DNA of 64,000 bases from Lacrimispora amygdalina (GCF_003432035.1 NZ_QOHO01000072.1:1-64000), one strand, 5' to 3'; shown: positions 9,546-19,039, counted from the stretch's first letter. The notes: a model not told the origin generated them from the sequence alone. Made by a program: numbers and translations.

Positions 9546-10331
9546 TTATCTTCTGTTGTCCACCACCCGCATAAACCCTTTCATGAAACGGAGTATTATG
9601 GAATGAGGAATTGTCTTGGTTAATAGCCGGAAAGCCTTCATCATTGTTCCGTAAACAGAAACCGGCCTCCCCATCATGCTGTCACGAAGTGCCATACGCA
9701 CTACTTTTTTCGGATCAGCCATTACTATTTTTTTATAAAAGGGAATTTTACCGGTTGTTTCGGCGATATCAAAAAATTCCGTTTTGACAGGTCCGGGACA
9801 TACGGCTGTCACAAGGATTCCTTTTGGTTTTAATTCCTCATTCAAGGCCCTGCTGTAACTTAAAACAAAGGCTTTCGTTGCAGCGTAGATGGCAAAACCA
9901 GGCTGGGGCAGAAAAGCTGCAGCAGACGCAAATTGTATAATTCTGCTGTTTTCTGACATATAAGGAAGCACCATATGGGTCACTGCACAAAGCGCTCTGC
10001 AGTTTAAATCCAGCATACCAAGTTCATCATTTAAATTGATGGAACTCACCGCCCCGATCTTTCCATAACCGGCAGCATTGATCAGCAATTTTACTTCTGG
10101 TTTCTCTTCAAATAAAACATCCTGCAGGCTCATCAATCTGCTGTCATCCGTTAAATCTATGGCAAACGTTCTTACCTTTACCGGAACGAGAGATGATAAT
10201 TCCTCCATCCGCTCCTGTCTCCTGGCAATTGCCCAGATTTCGCCGATGCCGCCAAAGCGGTCGGCAATCTGCATGATAAACTCTCTTCCCAAACCGGAAG
10301 ACGCTCCTGTTACGATAGCTACCTTCATCAT
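9546..10331 (-). CDS. Short-chain dehydrogenase/reductase
   Basis: A 261-residue NAD(P)-dependent oxidoreductase of the classical SDR type. The Rossmann nucleotide motif TGASSGLG is near the N-terminus, the structural NAAG motif appears as INAAGYG, and the catalytic Tyr-Lys pair is in YAATKAFVLSYSRAL. A PGPVKTEFF segment follows as in many relatives. The C-terminal region has a hydrophobic, basic stretch typical of the subgroup that acts on lipids or steroids, but the substrate is unknown. ATG 10331 follows GAAGGG; the longer frame would need TTG at 10346. Confidence 0.88.
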   Translation of the reverse strand: MMKVAIVTGASSGLGREFIMQIADRFGGIGEIWAIARRQERMEELSSLVPVKVRTFAIDLTDDSRLMSLQDVLFEEKPEVKLLINAAGYGKIGAVSSINLNDELGMLDLNCRALCAVTHMVLPYMSENSRIIQFASAAAFLPQPGFAIYAATKAFVLSYSRALNEELKPKGILVTAVCPGPVKTEFFDIAETTGKIPFYKKIVMADPKKVVRMALRDSMMGRPVSVYGTMMKAFRLLTKTIPHSIILRFMKGFMRVVDNRR

Positions 10332-10360
10332 GATCCCTTCTTTCAATCAGACATGTGTTA

Positions 10361-12298
10361 TTATTTTTTGGTTGATTTTTTATGGACATTCCGGATGGTC
10401 TTTTTTTTGTGTTCCCGCTGGCCGGCCGGTGGTGCTTGCGTCTTTTTCCCGCTTCCATAATCTTTCCCTGTCTTTCCCCCGGAAAAACCAGGTTTAAAAC
10501 CGGACTTGGGGCGGATGAGGCATTTTTTATCAAAACCGATCAAATCGGTTCTTCCCGCTTTCATAAGTGCTTCTTCTACCAGGTCATAATTTTTCGGATT
10601 CCGGTATTGAATCAATGCCCTCTGCATGGCTTTTTCATGAGGATTGGTAGGAACATAAACCGGTTCCATAGTCCTTGGATCATAGCCCGTGTAATACATG
10701 CAGGTGGAAATGGTGGACGGCGTAGGATAAAAATCCTGGACCTGTTCCGGCATATATCCCAGATCTCTTAAATACTCCGCAAGCTCAATGGCTTCCTTCA
10801 GTCCTGAGCCCGGGTGGGAGGACATTAAGTAAGGAACCAGATACTGTTTTAACCCCAGCCGTCCGTTCATTTCATTATATTCCTTTACGAACCTGCGGTA
10901 AACATCATTTTTTGGTTTTCCCATTCTGGTAAGAACATTGTCCGCCACATGCTCCGGTGCCACCTTTAACTGACCGCTGACATGATATTCACAAAGCTCT
11001 TTTAAGAATTTTTTGCCCGGATCTGCAAGCACGTAATCAAAACGGATTCCTGAACGGATAAACACTTTTTTCACTTTCGGTAAATTTCTTAACTTTCTCA
11101 AAAGCTCAATATAATCGGAATGATCTGCCCTTAAATTTTTACAGGGTTCCGGAAACAGACACTGCTTATTGGGACAGGCGCCTTTTCCGATCTGCTTTTC
11201 ACAGGCCGGATAACGGAAATCCGCAGTCGGACCTCCTACATCATGGATATAGCCCTTAAAATCAGGCTCATTGGTCAGCCATTTTGCCTCCTCTATCAAG
11301 GATTCGTGGCTCCTGGCCTGTATAATCCTTCCCTGATGAAACGTAAGGGCACAGAAACTGCATGCACCGAAACAGCCGCGGTTGCTGATGAGACTGAACT
11401 TAATTTCCCGGATCGCCGGTACTCCGCCCAGTTCTTCATAGGACGGATGATAATTTCTCATGTAAGGCAGGGAATAAACCTGGTCCATCTCCTCAGTCGA
11501 CAGGGGTTTTGCCGGTGGATTCTGGACCACGTATAAATTGTCCTTGTAGGGTTCAACAAGACGCTTTCCGATATAGGGATCTGTATTGCCATACTGGATA
11601 TAGTAACTCTTTGCATATTCCAGCTTGTCTTTTTTCATGCTGTCATAAGACGGCAGAACGAGAGCATCATATACGGATTCCAGGCTGTCTGTCTTATAAA
11701 CAGTGCCCTCTACAAAGGTAATATCCCGGATATCGATTCCGCTGTTTAAGGCATCTGCTATTTCCACAATGGATTTCTCTCCCATTCCATAGGAAATTAA
11801 ATCTGCCTGGGAATCAATTAAAATGGAGTGTTTCAGACGGTCTGACCAGTAATCGTAATGAGCCAGACGTCTTAGGCTGGCTTCGATTCCCCCAATGATA
11901 ACAGGAGCTTTTTTATAAACAGAACGAATAAGATTACAGTAAACCGTAGTTGCATAGTCCGGACGCTTTCCCATCACACCGCCCGGAGTATAGGAGTCCT
12001 GCTGCCGTTTCTTCTTGGAGACGGAATAATGATTCACCATGGAATCCATATTTCCGCCGGAAACCAAAAATCCAAGCCTTGGTTCACCCAGAACAGAAAT
12101 ACTTGATGGATCCTTCCAGTCGGGCTGTGCTATGATTCCTACCTTATATCCATGTGCCTCTAAAAGCCGGCTGATTATGGCGTGACCGAAAGAAGGGTGG
12201 TCTACATAGGCATCTCCTGTTACATAGACAAAGTCACATTGTTTCCACCCCCGGATATTCATATCCGCCCTGGTGATCGGTAGATAGTCGTGCATCAT
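10361..12298 (-). CDS. YgiQ-family radical SAM protein
   Basis: A 645-residue member of the YgiQ family. The iron-sulfur-binding cysteines are in GCFGACSFCAL, about residue 325 onward, preceded by the family-specific N-terminal domain (ITRADMNIRGWKQCDFVYVT; DAYVDHPSFGHAI). The C-terminal 50 residues are a low-complexity Lys/Gly/Ser tail, probably disordered. The biochemical role of the family is not firmly known. Its ATG overlaps the TGA of the phosphatase gene upstream, so translation is probably coupled. Confidence 0.93.
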   Translation of the reverse strand: MMHDYLPITRADMNIRGWKQCDFVYVTGDAYVDHPSFGHAIISRLLEAHGYKVGIIAQPDWKDPSSISVLGEPRLGFLVSGGNMDSMVNHYSVSKKKRQQDSYTPGGVMGKRPDYATTVYCNLIRSVYKKAPVIIGGIEASLRRLAHYDYWSDRLKHSILIDSQADLISYGMGEKSIVEIADALNSGIDIRDITFVEGTVYKTDSLESVYDALVLPSYDSMKKDKLEYAKSYYIQYGNTDPYIGKRLVEPYKDNLYVVQNPPAKPLSTEEMDQVYSLPYMRNYHPSYEELGGVPAIREIKFSLISNRGCFGACSFCALTFHQGRIIQARSHESLIEEAKWLTNEPDFKGYIHDVGGPTADFRYPACEKQIGKGACPNKQCLFPEPCKNLRADHSDYIELLRKLRNLPKVKKVFIRSGIRFDYVLADPGKKFLKELCEYHVSGQLKVAPEHVADNVLTRMGKPKNDVYRRFVKEYNEMNGRLGLKQYLVPYLMSSHPGSGLKEAIELAEYLRDLGYMPEQVQDFYPTPSTISTCMYYTGYDPRTMEPVYVPTNPHEKAMQRALIQYRNPKNYDLVEEALMKAGRTDLIGFDKKCLIRPKSGFKPGFSGGKTGKDYGSGKKTQAPPAGQREHKKKTIRNVHKKSTKK

Positions 12299-12960
12299 GA
12301 TTTAGCTCCATTTCTTTCTAATAGCTGGTAATAGTCATAAATAAAATAATCGGCCAGTTCCCTTTTTTCAGCTTCCAATGCTCTGGAAAATTCGTCGTCA
12401 ATGGCACAGACTGTCATTCCGGCTCTTTTCCCTGCCAGAATTCCTGCCGGAACATCCTCAAATACCAGACAATGTGACGGTAATACTTCCAGTTCCTTTG
12501 CTACCTTTAAATAAATATCCGGAGCTGGCTTTCCTGCCGCAACCTCGCAGGAAGTAGCCACTATCTTAAAATACTTCCCTATTTTTAAAGAATCAATCAC
12601 AGCATCCACCATCTCTCTGCCGTTGCTGGTAGCAATTCCCATATATACGCCCTGTGACGCAAGATATGCCAGATATTCTCCGGCTCCCGGTTTTAAGGGT
12701 ACTTCATTCCTGTATTTATCCAGAGACATATCCGTCCATATCCCCTTGATCACTTCCAGAGATTCCGTCAGTTTAAACCGCTCTTTAAAATAAAAGGCCG
12801 TTTCCGTAAAGCTCATTCCTTCAATCTCTCTTTCTAAATCTTCCGGGCAGGGAATTCCTCTGCTTCCTAAAAACTCTATATCAATGGATTTCCACATCCA
12901 CATGGAATCCACCAGGGTTCCATCCAGATCAAAAATCACTGCTTTTTTCTCATTGAGCAT
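12295..12960 (-). CDS. HAD-superfamily phosphatase/phosphomutase-like hydrolase
   Basis: A 221-residue HAD subfamily IA protein. Motif I is FDLDGTLVDSMW with both aspartates, motif II is ATSNGRE, and motif III/IV are GKPAPDIYL and VFEDVPAGILAGKRAGM. The cap domain lies in residues about 20-90. The closest named relatives are beta-phosphoglucomutase-like and sugar-phosphate phosphatases; the substrate cannot be read from the sequence. ATG 12960 overlaps the end of the pseudouridine synthase gene. The longer start at 12984 has no ribosome site, but the site for 12960 (AGGAAG) is rather distant, so the start is uncertain. Confidence 0.88.
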   Translation of the reverse strand: MLNEKKAVIFDLDGTLVDSMWMWKSIDIEFLGSRGIPCPEDLEREIEGMSFTETAFYFKERFKLTESLEVIKGIWTDMSLDKYRNEVPLKPGAGEYLAYLASQGVYMGIATSNGREMVDAVIDSLKIGKYFKIVATSCEVAAGKPAPDIYLKVAKELEVLPSHCLVFEDVPAGILAGKRAGMTVCAIDDEFSRALEAEKRELADYFIYDYYQLLERNGAKS

Positions 12961-13696
12961 CTTTCGTTTTTTCTTCCTTTCCATGACGCTTTAGCAAGTC
13001 AACCTCTTCTGCCGTAAGCGGGCGGTAATCACCCGGCTGTAAATTTTCATCCAGCTTTAAGCTTCCCATCGAGAGCCGCTTTAAGTATACCACACTGCAC
13101 CCCAGCGCTTCAAACATTCGTTTTACCTGATGGAATTTTCCTTCCCGGATCGTGAGGAGAATAGAGGAAGGATTCCCGTATTCCAGGATTTCAAGACAGG
13201 CAGGCATGGTTAATATCCCGTTTTCCAGCACCACTCCCTCTTCCATGCGTTTCTTTGCATCTGCAGGGATCTCTCCTTCTATTTTTGCATAATACACCTT
13301 ATCCACATGCTTTTTGGGAGACAGGAGCTGATGAGCCAGATCTCCGTCATTGGTAATAAGAAGAAGTCCCTCCGTATCTATATCCAGTCTTCCTACCGGG
13401 AACAAATCTCCCCGTTTTCGATCCGCAATCAAATCTATGACTGTCTGATACCGGTTATCTTCTGTAGCCGATACAACCCCCTGTGGCTTGCACAGCATAT
13501 AATATTCAAATTCAGCATAAGAGATATTTCTCCCGTCAACAGCAATGGTATTCTGGTCCGGTATAATTTTACGTTCCGATTTTTTCTCGGGAATTCCATC
13601 AACTGTAATCCTGCCTTTTCTAGCCATCTCTTTGATCTGACTTCTGGTCCCTTCTCCCATTTCTGTTAAATATTTATCTAATCGGATCTCTTTCAT
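12950..13696 (-). CDS. RsuA-family 16S rRNA pseudouridine synthase
   Basis: A 248-residue RsuA/RluB-type enzyme that makes pseudouridine in rRNA. It has an N-terminal S4 domain (IRLDKYLTEMGEGTRSQIKE) and the catalytic aspartate in PVGRLDIDTEGLLLITNDG. The motif REGKFHQVKRMFEALG is the usual C-terminal signature. No C-terminal extension of the RluB kind is present, which favours an RsuA-like role on 16S rRNA. ATG 13696 overlaps the stop of the methyltransferase gene upstream (TGATG). Confidence 0.9.
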   Translation of the reverse strand: MKEIRLDKYLTEMGEGTRSQIKEMARKGRITVDGIPEKKSERKIIPDQNTIAVDGRNISYAEFEYYMLCKPQGVVSATEDNRYQTVIDLIADRKRGDLFPVGRLDIDTEGLLLITNDGDLAHQLLSPKKHVDKVYYAKIEGEIPADAKKRMEEGVVLENGILTMPACLEILEYGNPSSILLTIREGKFHQVKRMFEALGCSVVYLKRLSMGSLKLDENLQPGDYRPLTAEEVDLLKRHGKEEKTKDAQ

Positions 13697-15060
13697 CACT
13701 GCCACCGCCATCCCGGATAGTATTTATTTTTTAGTGTATCCCCGTTGCCTTTTGCAAATCCCAGGGGGAACCCGTCTACACAGATTAAGCACCAGCCCTT
13801 TTTGCTTCCTTCCGATTCTGTTAAAAAAACAGTCTCTCCCTTTAAATACCGGATTACTCTTTCGTCTTCCTTTTTAAAGGAGATGGTCTGCTTAAATTCT
13901 TCCATTTTTAAAGACTGGGCCAGTGCCTGAGAAGGTTCAAAGCGTTCTTTTTTCATCTCACCAAGGCAAAGACCTGTACGAAGATAACGAAGTTTCCCTC
14001 CATTTTCCGGAAAATATTCCGGAAGATAATAGACACAGTCATTCTTTATCTCAATACGGGAGCTGATGAGAGGTTTTGATATCATGGAAAGAAACTTAGA
14101 AAGTTCCTCAGGAAGTGCTTTTTCCTTTTTACTTCCCCATCTTGACATCTCTGCCGGAACCTGTCTGCTCTTTTTCTTTAAAAGTGCCATAAAATGGCCC
14201 TCTCCCTTAATTTTATGAGGAAACAGACGCAGGCAGCCTGACAGGCCGATCCCGTCTGAGGCTCCCTCAAAAAGCGGCAGTTTCACCAGTTCCATATCCT
14301 CATGATTTTCCAGAATCAGACGGATAATATCTTCATTTTCACAGACAGAGAAGGTACAGGTGGAATACATCATAAGACCGCCGGGAGCCAGCATATCAAC
14401 CGCATGTCCGACAATTTCTTTCTGAATCGCTGCATAGTATTCCGGTCCATGCTCTTCATAGCTTTTCACCATATCTGCGTCTTTGCGGAACATTCCTTCT
14501 CCGGAGCAGGGCGCATCCACAAGAATCTTATTAAAAAAGCTGCCAAATGCCGATTTTAATTTCCGGGGTTCCTCGCTGGTGACACAGATATTTTCTATTC
14601 CCCACAGCTCCAGGTTTTTCAGCAAAGCCCGTGCCCTGGAATTGCTGATATCATTGGATACTAAAATTCCCTTACCCTTCAGTTTTGCACCAAGCTCTGT
14701 GCTTTTGCCTCCCGGCGCAGCACATAGATCCAGAACTTTATCCCCCGGCATAACCGGAAGCATATGAGCTGGTGTCATGGCGCTTGGCTCCTGAAGATAG
14801 TAAAGTCCGGCATAATAATACGGATCTTTCGCAGGACGTTCCTCTCCCTCATAATAAAATCCGTTGTTTACCCAGGCAACAGGATGAAGCTTTAATGATG
14901 TGATCTTAACAAACTCTTCAGGGGAAATCTTTAACGTATTGACACGCAATCCGTAAAGGCGTTCTTCATCAAAGCTTTTTACATAGGCCTCAAATTCTTC
15001 TTCTCCCAGCAAGTCCTTCATTCTGCTTAAAAATTCTTCCGAAATCTTGATTTCTTTCAC
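13696..15060 (-). CDS. RsmB/NOP-family rRNA cytosine-C5 methyltransferase, RsmF-like
   Basis: A 454-residue SAM-dependent enzyme that methylates C5 of cytosine in rRNA. The SAM site is VLDLCAAPGGKST. The two catalytic cysteines are in VDAPCSGEGMFRK and YSTCTFSVCENED. The C-terminal region (about 290-454) has the RsmF-type extension, ending in a PUA-like FPLGFAKGNG segment. It starts with GTG 15060 after GGGAG. It heads a run methyltransferase-rsuA-HAD-ygiQ with overlapping starts and stops, a likely operon for RNA modification. Confidence 0.9.
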   Translation of the reverse strand: MKEIKISEEFLSRMKDLLGEEEFEAYVKSFDEERLYGLRVNTLKISPEEFVKITSLKLHPVAWVNNGFYYEGEERPAKDPYYYAGLYYLQEPSAMTPAHMLPVMPGDKVLDLCAAPGGKSTELGAKLKGKGILVSNDISNSRARALLKNLELWGIENICVTSEEPRKLKSAFGSFFNKILVDAPCSGEGMFRKDADMVKSYEEHGPEYYAAIQKEIVGHAVDMLAPGGLMMYSTCTFSVCENEDIIRLILENHEDMELVKLPLFEGASDGIGLSGCLRLFPHKIKGEGHFMALLKKKSRQVPAEMSRWGSKKEKALPEELSKFLSMISKPLISSRIEIKNDCVYYLPEYFPENGGKLRYLRTGLCLGEMKKERFEPSQALAQSLKMEEFKQTISFKKEDERVIRYLKGETVFLTESEGSKKGWCLICVDGFPLGFAKGNGDTLKNKYYPGWRWQ

Positions 15061-15103
15061 TTTTTTACTCCCATTTTATCTCTATGTAAGCAATCTTAAT
15101 ATA

Positions 15104-15913
15104 CTAATATGAATATTTCAACCGGTATTTCTCCAGATATTTTAATATCCAGTAGGGGTTTACACTCATCTCTTCGTTGTGGTCCGTCCGGATATAGATT
15201 CCAAGGTGAAGGTGTACGTCGAAATTCCCTGTGGTACCTTCCACCTTGCTGTATCCGGTATCTCCCATGAATCCCAGCAGCTCTCCCGCATTCACCTTAT
15301 CCCCTTTTTTCCATTCTCTGCTGTAACCATAGAGATGGGCATAATATAAATATGCCCCACCCGGAGCCCGTATCCCCAGCCGCCAGCCGCCTTTTTCCAG
15401 CCAGCCCACCTTTTCCACCACTCCGTCACTGATACTGATAATGGGATAGGTTCCCCTGGGTTTCGTATTTCCCATCACGTCACAGCCTTCATGTCCCCGT
15501 TCTCCGCCATAAGAGCGGCTTTCCATCCAGCCATTTTGAAATTTTACATCAGGAAAGCCGGGATTGGAATTTTCAGGAACCGGAAAATATTTTAAGTCAC
15601 CCAGTATGGTTTCATAGGCCTTCTTTAATTTCCGGTATTCTGCAGGCTTCACCTTTAAAATTCTGCCGGTATGAACAGTTGAATCCTTCACCTTTGTTAA
15701 ATCATACTGGTGCTCCACCATCAGGGAAGTGAGGGTATCATAGTCGATCTCCTTTAAGTCTGCCACTATCTTCCCCAGCTCCATACTTCTAAAATCATCA
15801 CTCTCCCATGTGTAGGCATTCAGCTGATAGAACGTCGGATTATTATAAAGATAATCAATCATGGTCACATGAAATACGGAAAGGATCAGGATTAAAAAAA
15901 CAATCACCATCAT
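15104..15913 (-). CDS. Membrane-anchored M23 (LytM-type) metallopeptidase
   Basis: A 269-residue protein with one N-terminal hydrophobic segment (VIVFLILILSVFHVTMI) and a C-terminal M23 domain from about residue 140. The zinc ligands are seen in GHEGCDVMG (His and Asp) and the final HLHLG. It therefore probably cuts peptidoglycan cross-links outside the cytoplasmic membrane; in spore formers similar proteins serve engulfment or cortex work. The start is divergent from ylbJ with about 50 bases between the two, so both may share a regulatory region. Confidence 0.87.
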   Translation of the reverse strand: MMVIVFLILILSVFHVTMIDYLYNNPTFYQLNAYTWESDDFRSMELGKIVADLKEIDYDTLTSLMVEHQYDLTKVKDSTVHTGRILKVKPAEYRKLKKAYETILGDLKYFPVPENSNPGFPDVKFQNGWMESRSYGGERGHEGCDVMGNTKPRGTYPIISISDGVVEKVGWLEKGGWRLGIRAPGGAYLYYAHLYGYSREWKKGDKVNAGELLGFMGDTGYSKVEGTTGNFDVHLHLGIYIRTDHNEEMSVNPYWILKYLEKYRLKYSY

Positions 15914-15965
15914 ATCAATCTTGCCTTCTCAATATAATTGTATAAAACAATCTATTCAGGTGCGT

Positions 15966-16889
15966 ATGAAAAAATCCTTTTTCCGCCTTCTTTCTGTAGC
16001 CGCGCTTTTTCTGCTGCTCCTTTTTCATGATACCGCATTTGAAGGAGCCAGAAGCGGACTGATTCTCTGGGGCAGCGTGGTAGTCCCCACACTTCTCCCG
16101 TTTATGATCTGTTCCAATGTAATTGTTGCCCTAAATGCCATTCATATACTGATTCTTCCGGTCAGGCAGCTTCTGCACCGTTTCTTTTGCCTGTCAGATG
16201 CCGGGTGTTATGCCTTAATCTCCGGTTTGCTCTGCGGTTATCCCATGGGTGCCAAAACCTGCAGCGAATTTATGGATGAAAACCGGATCACACAAAAAGA
16301 AGGAAAATACTTATTAGCTGTCTGCAATCACCCCAGTCCGATGTTTCTTTTAGGATATGCAGCCTCTGGTCTGCCAAAGACGGTACCGGTCTGGATTCTT
16401 CTGCTTTGCATCTATGTCCCGGTGATACCGGTAGCCCTTGCAGCCCGATTCTTCTATCAGGTGGAACGTCCGTTTGGCTCTATGCCGGTTTCAAACGAAT
16501 CGGTAAAATCCTTTGATGAGAGTCTCATGGATTCCTGTGAGGTTATGGTGAAAATCGGCGGATATATTATGCTTTTTTCTATCCTGGCATTTTATATAAC
16601 GAAACTTTCTTTCCTCCGTGTGGAATATAAAGCGGTCATTCTTGGATTTGTGGAAATCACCACAGGAATCCAGGCTGTTTCCCATGTGTTTTCCGGTACT
16701 TTGGGAGGATTATGGATCAGCGCTGTTACCGCCTTCGGTGGGGTATCCGGTGTCTTTCAGACAAAGAGTGTCATAAAAAATGCCGGATTATCCATCCGGC
16801 ACTATGTAGCATGGAAAGCAATACATACTCTCCTGACAATCCTACTGTTTATTCTCCTGACCCGTTTTGTGGTCCTTCTGCCGTCATAA
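15966..16889 (+). CDS. ylbJ: YlbJ-like sporulation integral membrane protein
   Basis: A 307-residue protein with about eight hydrophobic segments and the nucleoside-recognition (Gate) type motifs SGLLCGYPMGAKTCSE and WGSVVVPTLLPFMI. In Bacillus YlbJ is a mother-cell membrane protein made under sigma-E and needed for spore maturation; the Bacillus form is longer. ATG 15966 follows AGGTG; the ATG at 15921 has no ribosome site. It is one of few plus-strand genes here. Its last 41 bases overlap the end of the convergent gene at 16849. Confidence 0.85.
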   Translation: MKKSFFRLLSVAALFLLLLFHDTAFEGARSGLILWGSVVVPTLLPFMICSNVIVALNAIHILILPVRQLLHRFFCLSDAGCYALISGLLCGYPMGAKTCSEFMDENRITQKEGKYLLAVCNHPSPMFLLGYAASGLPKTVPVWILLLCIYVPVIPVALAARFFYQVERPFGSMPVSNESVKSFDESLMDSCEVMVKIGGYIMLFSILAFYITKLSFLRVEYKAVILGFVEITTGIQAVSHVFSGTLGGLWISAVTAFGGVSGVFQTKSVIKNAGLSIRHYVAWKAIHTLLTILLFILLTRFVVLLPS

Positions 16890-17427
16890 CAGCCCCTGTC
16901 AGTTCCTGACGGTTTGAAGAAACAATATCATAGCTTGACTGCATGGAAGTCATAAAAGCGTCAAAACGCCCCTGTGCGCCCTCCATAGAGTGACTGATTA
17001 TGGTCTGCAGACTCTTTAACATATCATCTGTATACTGAACAGAGCTTTGACGGATGCCGTTCGCATCGGCAACTGCCTGTTCAACGATCTGCTGTGCCTG
17101 AACCTGAGCCTGTTCAATAATCTCATTGGCCTGGGCGTACGCTTTCTGCATAATCTCGTGTTCATTCACCAGTTCATTGGTCTGGGCATTGGCCTGGGCC
17201 AGAATGGAATCGGCCTGCTGACGTGCTTCGCCCATGATGGCATCCCTGTTGCTGATAATCTTCTGGTACTGCTTGATCTCATCCGGAATCCGAAGGCGCA
17301 GTTCCACCAGCAGCTCTTCCAGTTCATCTCTGTTAACCACAATCTTGCTGTTAGAAAGGGGCTGGTACTTACAACTGTCAATATATTCTTCGATTTCACC
17401 GATTAACTGTTCAATTCTGCTCATCAT
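16849..17427 (-). CDS. Coiled-coil protein of the V-ATPase-subunit-H / DivIVA-like type
   Basis: A 192-residue protein, nearly all helical, with long Ala/Gln/Glu heptads at about 65-150 (RQQADSILAQANAQTNELV; ANEIIEQAQVQAQQIVEQAV). It has no membrane segment or enzyme motif. The heptad style resembles ATP synthase subunit H and DivIVA-family proteins, which is often the name given by similarity only. Its true role is unknown; a cell-division or envelope scaffold is possible. It follows coaD by 19 bases. Its end overlaps ylbJ on the other strand. Confidence 0.75.
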   Translation of the reverse strand: MMSRIEQLIGEIEEYIDSCKYQPLSNSKIVVNRDELEELLVELRLRIPDEIKQYQKIISNRDAIMGEARQQADSILAQANAQTNELVNEHEIMQKAYAQANEIIEQAQVQAQQIVEQAVADANGIRQSSVQYTDDMLKSLQTIISHSMEGAQGRFDAFMTSMQSSYDIVSSNRQELTGAVMTAEGPQNGSGE

Positions 17428-17446
17428 AATACGGACACTCCTTGCT

Positions 17447-17935
17447 TTATTTCGTTCTGTCTTCTATTTTCTTCCTCACACGTTCTGCAATATTCTCAGG
17501 CACAAACGCGCTTATCTCACCGCCATAAGAGGCAATCTCCTTCACAATGCTGGAACTTAAATAAGAATACTTTAAATTCGTTGTCAGAAACACAGTATCC
17601 ACCTCTGGCGCAATTACCCGGTTTGTCTGTGCAATCTGTAATTCGTATTCAAAATCCGTTACAGCGCGAAGCCCGCGGATTACCGCATCCGCCTGATTGG
17701 CTCGTACAAAATCTATCATCAGCCCACCGAATGATTTCACTTCTACATTATCAAAATCACTGGTCAGGCTCTTTAACATATTAACACGTTCTTCTACAGA
17801 AAACAACGGAGTTTTTGAATTATTATTTAAAACTCCGATAATTAAATGGTCACACATTCTTGCCGAGCGCTCAATGATATCAAGATGACCAAACGTCACC
17901 GGATCAAAGCTTCCCGGATATACTGCTTTTCTCAT
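17447..17935 (-). CDS. coaD: Phosphopantetheine adenylyltransferase
   Basis: CoaD transfers AMP from ATP to 4'-phosphopantetheine, the step before last in coenzyme A synthesis. The 162 residues are the standard length. The nucleotidyltransferase motif with its histidines is in [19 protein letters not shown], and the C-terminal helix motif appears as [24 protein letters not shown] site precedes ATG 17935. It follows rsmD by 18 bases, the common rsmD-coaD pair. Confidence 0.96.
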   Translation of the reverse strand: MRKAVYPGSFDPVTFGHLDIIERSARMCDHLIIGVLNNNSKTPLFSVEERVNMLKSLTSDFDNVEVKSFGGLMIDFVRANQADAVIRGLRAVTDFEYELQIAQTNRVIAPEVDTVFLTTNLKYSYLSSSIVKEIASYGGEISAFVPENIAERVRKKIEDRTK

Positions 17936-17953
17936 ATTGTATCTTCCTTTTGT

Positions 17954-18517
17954 TTATTCTTTTCCTGTTCTTTCAACAAACACATGCTTATTTGTTTTGT
18001 AAGTTTTCTCTTTCACAATTTCATAGCCCATAGACTTTAGATAATCAAAATCCGTATCCAGGGAAGCTTCGATAATGATGGTGGTTTCTTCCCCGATCAG
18101 GGATGAATCTCTAAAATATTCCAGGACTCTTTTTTCCCATTCCATGCGGTAAGGGGGATCCATAAATACAACATCAAATTCATAATCTTTCCCTTCCAGC
18201 CGCTTCAGTGCAGTCAGGACATCGCAGTTCATCACTACCGCATCAGGTTCCAGCCGGGTGGTCTTTAAATTCTCCCGGATGCATTCTGCAGCTTTTGGAT
18301 TTTGCTCCACCATAACTGCCAGCTTAGCGCCTCTGCTTAAGGCCTCTATTCCGATCGCACCGCTTCCGGAGAATAAATCCAGAAAACAGCAGTCCATAAT
18401 ACTGTCATGAATCATATTAAAAAGTGTTTCTTTTATTCTGTCTGTAGTCGGTCTCGTATCCAGACCGTCTATTGTCTTTAATATAAGCCTTCTGGCTTTT
18501 CCGGCAATTACTCTCAT
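17954..18517 (-). CDS. rsmD: 16S rRNA (guanine(966)-N2)-methyltransferase RsmD
   Basis: Methylates G966 of 16S rRNA using SAM. The 187 residues begin MRVIAGKARR, typical of RsmD. The SAM site is LDLFSGSGAIGIEALSRGA and the catalytic motif is VVFMDPPYRM (the family has D/N-PPY). ATG 18517 follows GAGGAAG; the longer frame to 18577 runs into the upstream terminator region and is not supported. Cotranscribed with coaD. Confidence 0.94.
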   Translation of the reverse strand: MRVIAGKARRLILKTIDGLDTRPTTDRIKETLFNMIHDSIMDCCFLDLFSGSGAIGIEALSRGAKLAVMVEQNPKAAECIRENLKTTRLEPDAVVMNCDVLTALKRLEGKDYEFDVVFMDPPYRMEWEKRVLEYFRDSSLIGEETTIIIEASLDTDFDYLKSMGYEIVKEKTYKTNKHVFVERTGKE

Positions 18518-18579
18518 ATACAGCTTCCTCACATTATTTTTCCAGATTATTATAGTATGAATACGTAAATTATACAACC

Positions 18580-18640
18580 AAAAAAAGAAAGGAGCTGCAG
18601 CTCCTTCGTAATCGAATTGATGATTACCGGCTGCAGCTCC
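18580..18640 (-). terminator. Terminator of the SASP gene
   Basis: A long stem pairs GGAGCTGCAG (18591-18600) with CTGCAGCTCC (18631-18640), with an inner GTAATC/GATTAC stem. The 3' arm alone (GGAGCTGCAGCTCC read on minus) is also self-complementary. On the minus strand it is followed by TTTCTTTTTTT, a good U run for the SASP transcript. Confidence 0.85.
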
Positions 18641-18657
18641 TTTTGAATTGTTACAGA

Positions 18658-18861
18658 TTATTTTCCTGCAATCTGTCTTTCATAGGCTTCGATCATTTTC
18701 TTAACCATATATCCGCCTACGGAACCATTCTGTGCGGAAGTTAAGTTACCGTTATAACCATTGGTTAACGGTACTCCTAATTCGTTCGCTACTTCCATTT
18801 TGAAACGATCCATTGCTTCTTTTGCCTCTGGTACATTTGTAGTGTTAGATTTTCCTGACAT
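18658..18861 (-). CDS. Alpha/beta-type small acid-soluble spore protein
   Basis: A 67-residue DNA-binding protein that coats and protects DNA in the dormant spore. It shows the two SASP blocks: MDRFKMEVANELGVPL, which contains the germination-protease region, and NGSVGGYMVKKMIEAYE. ATG 18861 follows GGAGG at nine bases. A CATAATA box at 18934-18940 on the minus strand resembles a sigma-G minus-10 element, but I could not pair it with a minus-35 at the right distance. The leader holds a small hairpin (CACCATG/CATGGTG, 18888-18915). Monocistronic with its own terminator. Confidence 0.93.
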   Translation of the reverse strand: MSGKSNTTNVPEAKEAMDRFKMEVANELGVPLTNGYNGNLTSAQNGSVGGYMVKKMIEAYERQIAGK

Positions 18862-19039
18862 AATTAAATGCCTCCTTTTCATCTATTCACCATGTCAAAA
18901 CTTTTTTTCATGGTGTGTTTTGTGCTACATTCCTATTATGGCTTTAATAGGGTGAAATACACTAGAAGGTTTTTCGTAAAATGTTATTTTCAGGAAAAAT
19001 ATGAACCACTTCAAATTAGTTATAATGCAGCAATGAAAA

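Noticed and set aside
18934-18940. Sigma-G promoter of the SASP gene
   Set aside because: CATAATA looks like a minus-10 element, but no matching minus-35 was found at the proper distance, so it is mentioned only in the gene entry.
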